Assembly (NCBI GenBank): GCA_029934175.1
Contig: JAOZMT010000026.1
Location: forward strand, 1 to 7,837
Reading direction: 5' to 3'
Length of the DNA stretch: 7,837 bases
DNA from: Victivallales bacterium
Lineage (GTDB): Bacteria > Verrucomicrobiota > Lentisphaeria > Victivallales > JAUVCU01
Positions within the stretch are counted from its first letter, which is position 1. Each line of letters starts with the position of its first letter. The position numbers were made by a program, and so were the translations under genes. The notes below the pieces were generated by a model. That model saw nothing but the letters and a program-made list of their open reading frames with translations, made no database searches and was not told the DNA's origin. This document shows, piece after piece, positions 5,881 to 7,837 of the stretch.

Positions 5881-6399
5881 TTAATTTTTTTGAACATCAC
5901 CAATATCTATTTCTGTAGCAACAGATTGACCTAACATTTCTACATTTATATGAACAATATTTTTTCCTTTTCTTCGTTCTACAATACCAGTTAAGCCTAT
6001 CATTGGTCCAGAAATAACAGTTACACTTGCACCTTCTTTCAGCTCTGGTTTTACTTCAATCTCTTTCTCTTCACTTTGACTTTCCAAAATTTGAATAGCA
6101 TTTAGTTCCCCAATTAATATTTCTTCATCGCTGTCAGTTAGGTCTATTTGAAATAAAACTTTATGACATAAAACCATAACACTGTAATCATCATCATCTA
6201 TGCAAGCAAAAGTATATCCAGGAAACATTGGTTTATAATGAGTAGCCGTGCTTCTTTCATATCTCTTAACCGACTTTAACAATGGCAAATACATTACTAT
6301 TTCATTCCTATCGCACCACTCTAATAGTTTTTTTTCTGAACGAGGTTTAGTTCTGATTGGCTTCCATACTTTATTTTCTACTTTTTCTATTTTTAACAT
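5881..6399 (-). CDS. NusG-family specialised transcription factor (UpxY/RfaH/LoaP-like)
   Basis: This 172-residue protein has the NusG architecture. The NGN domain covers about 10-105, with VWKPIRTKPRSEKK at 11-24, MYLPLLKSVKRYER near 36-49 and the hallmark MFPGYTFACI at 58-67. A Glu/Ser/Lys-rich linker (107-120) leads to a KOW domain from about 121 to 170 (SVTVISGPMIGLTGIVERRKGK). The NGN domain of NusG proteins binds the RNA polymerase clamp and KOW recruits partners such as ribosomal S10 or Rho. The sequence looks like the specialised branch (RfaH, UpxY, LoaP) that promotes elongation of particular long operons, rather than core NusG, which normally sits in a secE-nusG-rplK cluster, absent here. 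That assignment is by motif flavour and context. A strong GGAGGTGG (6407-6414) precedes the ATG, so it may be translated more strongly than its neighbours. Targets cannot be seen. Confidence 0.88.
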   Translation of the reverse strand: MLKIEKVENKVWKPIRTKPRSEKKLLEWCDRNEIVMYLPLLKSVKRYERSTATHYKPMFPGYTFACIDDDDYSVMVLCHKVLFQIDLTDSDEEILIGELNAIQILESQSEEKEIEVKPELKEGASVTVISGPMIGLTGIVERRKGKNIVHINVEMLGQSVATEIDIGDVQKN

Positions 6400-6402
6400 T
6401 TT

Positions 6403-6804
6403 TTATCCACCTCCAAAAGGGACAAATCTAATATCATAACAATATTGATTATTGTAAAATTTATTTATTTTATTAATTAATACTTTTTTCATTGGACCCG
6501 ATAATTCACGCAACCAAATATTATGTGACACTTCAATGGAAAAAATCCCTTTATTACAGCTTTTTACTTCTGAAACATTTGCGATTTGTGCACCCACAAT
6601 AGATGACCAATTTTCTTTTAATTTATTAAGTCGTGAAATATCTGGAGATTGCAATTTATTTAGAAAAGCATCAAGACTTTTTTCTAACATATCTTTTTCT
6701 GGCAAATATGATAAATCATCATACACATCTTTATATTTTCTATTGTGTGAACGATGAATCCTTCTTATATCTTTTTCACGATTAAATACAGATTTTTCTG
6801 CCAT
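6403..6804 (-). CDS. DUF721 / DciA-like protein
   Basis: This 133-residue protein has a DUF721 domain at about 42-130. The visible family pattern is LNKLKENWSSIVGAQIANVSEV (the W-x-x-I-V-G core at 66-71), then FSIEVSHNIWLRELSGPMKKVLINKIN (88-114) and a final IRFVPFGGG. DUF721 includes DciA, the ancestral loader of the replicative DnaB helicase found in bacteria that lack DnaC or DnaI. Whether this copy loads helicase is inferred from the family; DUF721 proteins are diverse. The first 40 residues are basic and polar (RRIHRSHNRK) and probably disordered, unlike the usual C-terminal extension of DciA. The start ATG lies 5 nt after the upstream stop with only a weak SD. It ends 3 nt before the NusG-like ATG. 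One perfect copy of the dispersed 13-bp word encodes AQIA (72-75) inside the core motif. Confidence 0.82.
   Translation of the reverse strand: MAEKSVFNREKDIRRIHRSHNRKYKDVYDDLSYLPEKDMLEKSLDAFLNKLQSPDISRLNKLKENWSSIVGAQIANVSEVKSCNKGIFSIEVSHNIWLRELSGPMKKVLINKINKFYNNQYCYDIRFVPFGGG
6407..6414 (-). promoter_or_regulatory. Strong Shine-Dalgarno of the NusG-like gene
   Basis: GGAGGTGG on the minus strand, 7 nt before the ATG at 6399. It is the best ribosome-binding site in the window and is made from the last codons of the DUF721 gene, whose C-terminus is Gly-Gly-Gly. Confidence 0.75.
6580..6592 (-). repeat. Dispersed 13-bp word, copy 9 (TGCACAAATCGCA)
   Basis: Perfect copy in the DUF721 gene, encoding Ala-Gln-Ile-Ala right after the conserved W-x-x-I-V-G core. 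Confidence 0.85.
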
Positions 6805-6809
6805 AATTA

Positions 6810-7172
6810 TTATTTACCAAAACATTTCATTACATCAAAAGGATATAAAACAACATGTTTAGCGACCTTAAAAGGAGCAGCTATTCCAGAACCTATATTC
6901 CCAACTCCTTTTTTAAAGAAACCAAATGGTGCGCCAACTGTTGTTTGTAATGCTCCCACTGGTAACCATAAAACTCCTAATGTATCTTTTACTATATTAA
7001 GCCCAGTCTTACCTGTTGTTGCGACAATTTTTGAAGCATAAGGCATTAATTCCTTTGCTACCTGTGCAGATTCAATTCCTGACGCTTTAACTTGATATGA
7101 AGAAAAGAATAAAGAGCTTATAATTGCAAAAAATATAAACGACTTTGTATAAATTTTATGTGAGTTATTCAT
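6810..7172 (-). CDS. Small secreted protein of unknown function
   Basis: I do not recognise a family. The 120-residue product has a clear Sec signal peptide: a polar/basic start (MNNSHKIYTK), a hydrophobic core (about 11-25) and a likely signal peptidase I site after VKA at residue 30. There is no lipobox cysteine. The mature part of about 90 residues is rich in Gly, Val, Ala, Pro and Phe, with spaced small and aromatic residues (GVLWLPVGALQTTVGAPFGFFKK has two Gly-Ala steps) and a single Cys near the end (CFGK). It may be periplasmic or associate with the outer membrane, but that is speculation. The ATG overlaps the end of the upstream membrane-protein gene by 8 nt; an AGGG about 4 nt upstream could serve as SD. 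A one-mismatch copy of the dispersed 13-bp word encodes AQVA near the mature N-terminus. Confidence 0.72.
   Translation of the reverse strand: MNNSHKIYTKSFIFFAIISSLFFSSYQVKASGIESAQVAKELMPYASKIVATTGKTGLNIVKDTLGVLWLPVGALQTTVGAPFGFFKKGVGNIGSGIAAPFKVAKHVVLYPFDVMKCFGK
7056..7068 (-). repeat. Dispersed 13-bp word, near copy (one mismatch)
   Basis: TGCACAGGTAGCA on the minus strand, in the small secreted-protein gene, encoding Ala-Gln-Val-Ala. It has one mismatch at a fixed position. Confidence 0.5.
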
Positions 7173-7837
7173 AAAGCCCTGAAGCTAATAATTTATCACA
7201 ACGCTTTCTAGCTTTCTTTGCTTTTTGATAAAAATTATCATCTTTATACTTTCGATATGTTTTAATAAATACATCATAAAGTTCTATATTTTTATTTATG
7301 TCAGCTTTATTTTGTGGGATCTTTACTAAATTCTCTTCTAATTTCTTATAAAATTCTAATAATGGAGACTCTATTTTAGTAACTTTAGGTTTCTCTTTTT
7401 TAATAGTTTTCCCCATATTTCCTAATAAATTATCTGTATTTTTTGGATTTAGTTTTGATTCTTTCTTAGAACCACTATTTAAAAACATAACTAATCCTAT
7501 AAGAATACCTACAAATATAACAACTCCTATTCCATAAAGTGTATATATTTTTTGTCTTTTCTTTTTAACCATTACCATTAATTCTGGCATAGTAACACCT
7601 TCAGGAAATGTTTTACTTACATCAATTCCTAAAGTTGTTTTTATCATTTTTTCTTCTTTTGTTAAAGGTCTGTTTTTAGGTTTGTCTCGTTTTGGAGCTG
7701 GTCTTGACTTACTTTTCTTTTTGCCTTTTGTAGATGCTTTTTTCTTTTTTGGCTTATCTGACTTAGGACTAATACCATTAGCTCCTACGGCTTTTTTGTC
7801 TTTTTTGTCTGATTTGTCTTTTTTGTCTGATTTGTCT
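7165..7837 (-). CDS. Lysine-rich single-pass membrane protein, 5' end outside the window (partial)
   Basis: The frame is open from the stop at 7165-7167 to the right edge, giving 223 visible residues. An ATG at 7645-7647 exists, but the 63 codons before it are open in the same frame and strongly biased (24 Lys), and that ATG has no clear SD. I therefore treat the gene as running off the window. Visible parts in order: two and a half units of DKSDKK; a Lys/Pro/Ser/Arg tail; a short ordered-looking stretch (IKTTLGIDVSKTFPEGVTMP); a basic KKKRQK stop; one transmembrane helix (about 98-119); and a charged, probably helical tail of about 100 residues ending RKRCDKLLASGLYE. The positive-inside rule puts the lysine-rich part in the cytoplasm and the tail outside. 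No known family recognised. The next gene overlaps its end by 8 nt. Confidence 0.75.
   Translation of the reverse strand, partial: DKSDKKDKSDKKDKKAVGANGISPKSDKPKKKKASTKGKKKSKSRPAPKRDKPKNRPLTKEEKMIKTTLGIDVSKTFPEGVTMPELMVMVKKKRQKIYTLYGIGVVIFVGILIGLVMFLNSGSKKESKLNPKNTDNLLGNMGKTIKKEKPKVTKIESPLLEFYKKLEENLVKIPQNKADINKNIELYDVFIKTYRKYKDDNFYQKAKKARKRCDKLLASGLYE
7792..7837 (-). repeat. 18-bp in-frame tandem repeat (DKSDKK)
   Basis: On the plus strand the unit TTTTTTGTCTGATTTGTC occurs at 7801-7818 and 7819-7836 without mismatch. A half unit, TTTTTTGTC, lies at 7792-7800, and the array runs to the window edge, so its full copy number is unknown. Units are multiples of three and encode Asp-Lys-Ser-Asp-Lys-Lys on the minus strand. 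The array could vary in length by slippage without breaking the frame. Confidence 0.85.

Overview
This is an AT-rich window (about 30% GC by eye) packed with genes that all lie on the minus strand. It is read from right to left as one probable operon, with neighbours overlapping or separated by at most about 21 nt. The genes are bacterial housekeeping genes. Their combination (a UpxY/RfaH-type NusG paralog, DUF721/DciA, folP, cdaA-ybbR, trmB, queA, murF), together with a peptidoglycan pathway, suggests a low-GC bacterium, possibly of the PVC group (Lentisphaerota/Verrucomicrobiota-like). That placement is a weak inference from protein flavour, not something the sequence proves.

Layout in transcription order. 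The right edge (7165-7837) holds the 3' part of a lysine-rich, single-pass membrane protein whose 5' end lies outside the window; its cytoplasmic tail carries an 18-bp tandem repeat (Asp-Lys-Ser-Asp-Lys-Lys). Next come a small secreted protein of unknown function (6810-7172), a DUF721/DciA-like protein (6403-6804) and a specialised NusG-family factor (5881-6399). These are followed by dihydropteroate synthase FolP (5056-5859), the diadenylate cyclase CdaA (4181-5056) and its YbbR/CdaR partner (3181-4191). Last are the tRNA enzymes TrmB (2572-3174) and QueA (1506-2570), and the peptidoglycan ligase MurF (192-1502). The 191 bases left of murF contain no gene, only a GGATT/AATCC-rich inverted repeat at 66-116.

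The cluster joins folate synthesis, cyclic-di-AMP signalling (which controls turgor and cell-wall homeostasis in other bacteria), tRNA modification and cell-wall precursor synthesis. Close packing suggests co-expression. The NusG paralog could act on elongation of this or another long operon, but nothing in the sequence shows its target.

The most unusual signal is a dispersed 13-bp word, TGCACANNTCGCA, usually TGCACAAATCGCA. It occurs nine times without mismatch in 7.8 kb, on both strands, inside four unrelated genes (murF, queA, folP, DUF721), with two further one-mismatch copies (folP and the secreted-protein gene). By chance essentially none would be expected. Copies always sit in the same codon phase, writing Ala-x-Cys-Ala or Ala-Gln-x-Ala into the proteins. 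Density, length, asymmetry and placement in coding DNA resemble the DNA uptake sequences of Neisseriaceae and Pasteurellaceae, but the word matches neither. I propose it as a candidate new uptake-type or other genome-wide recognition sequence.
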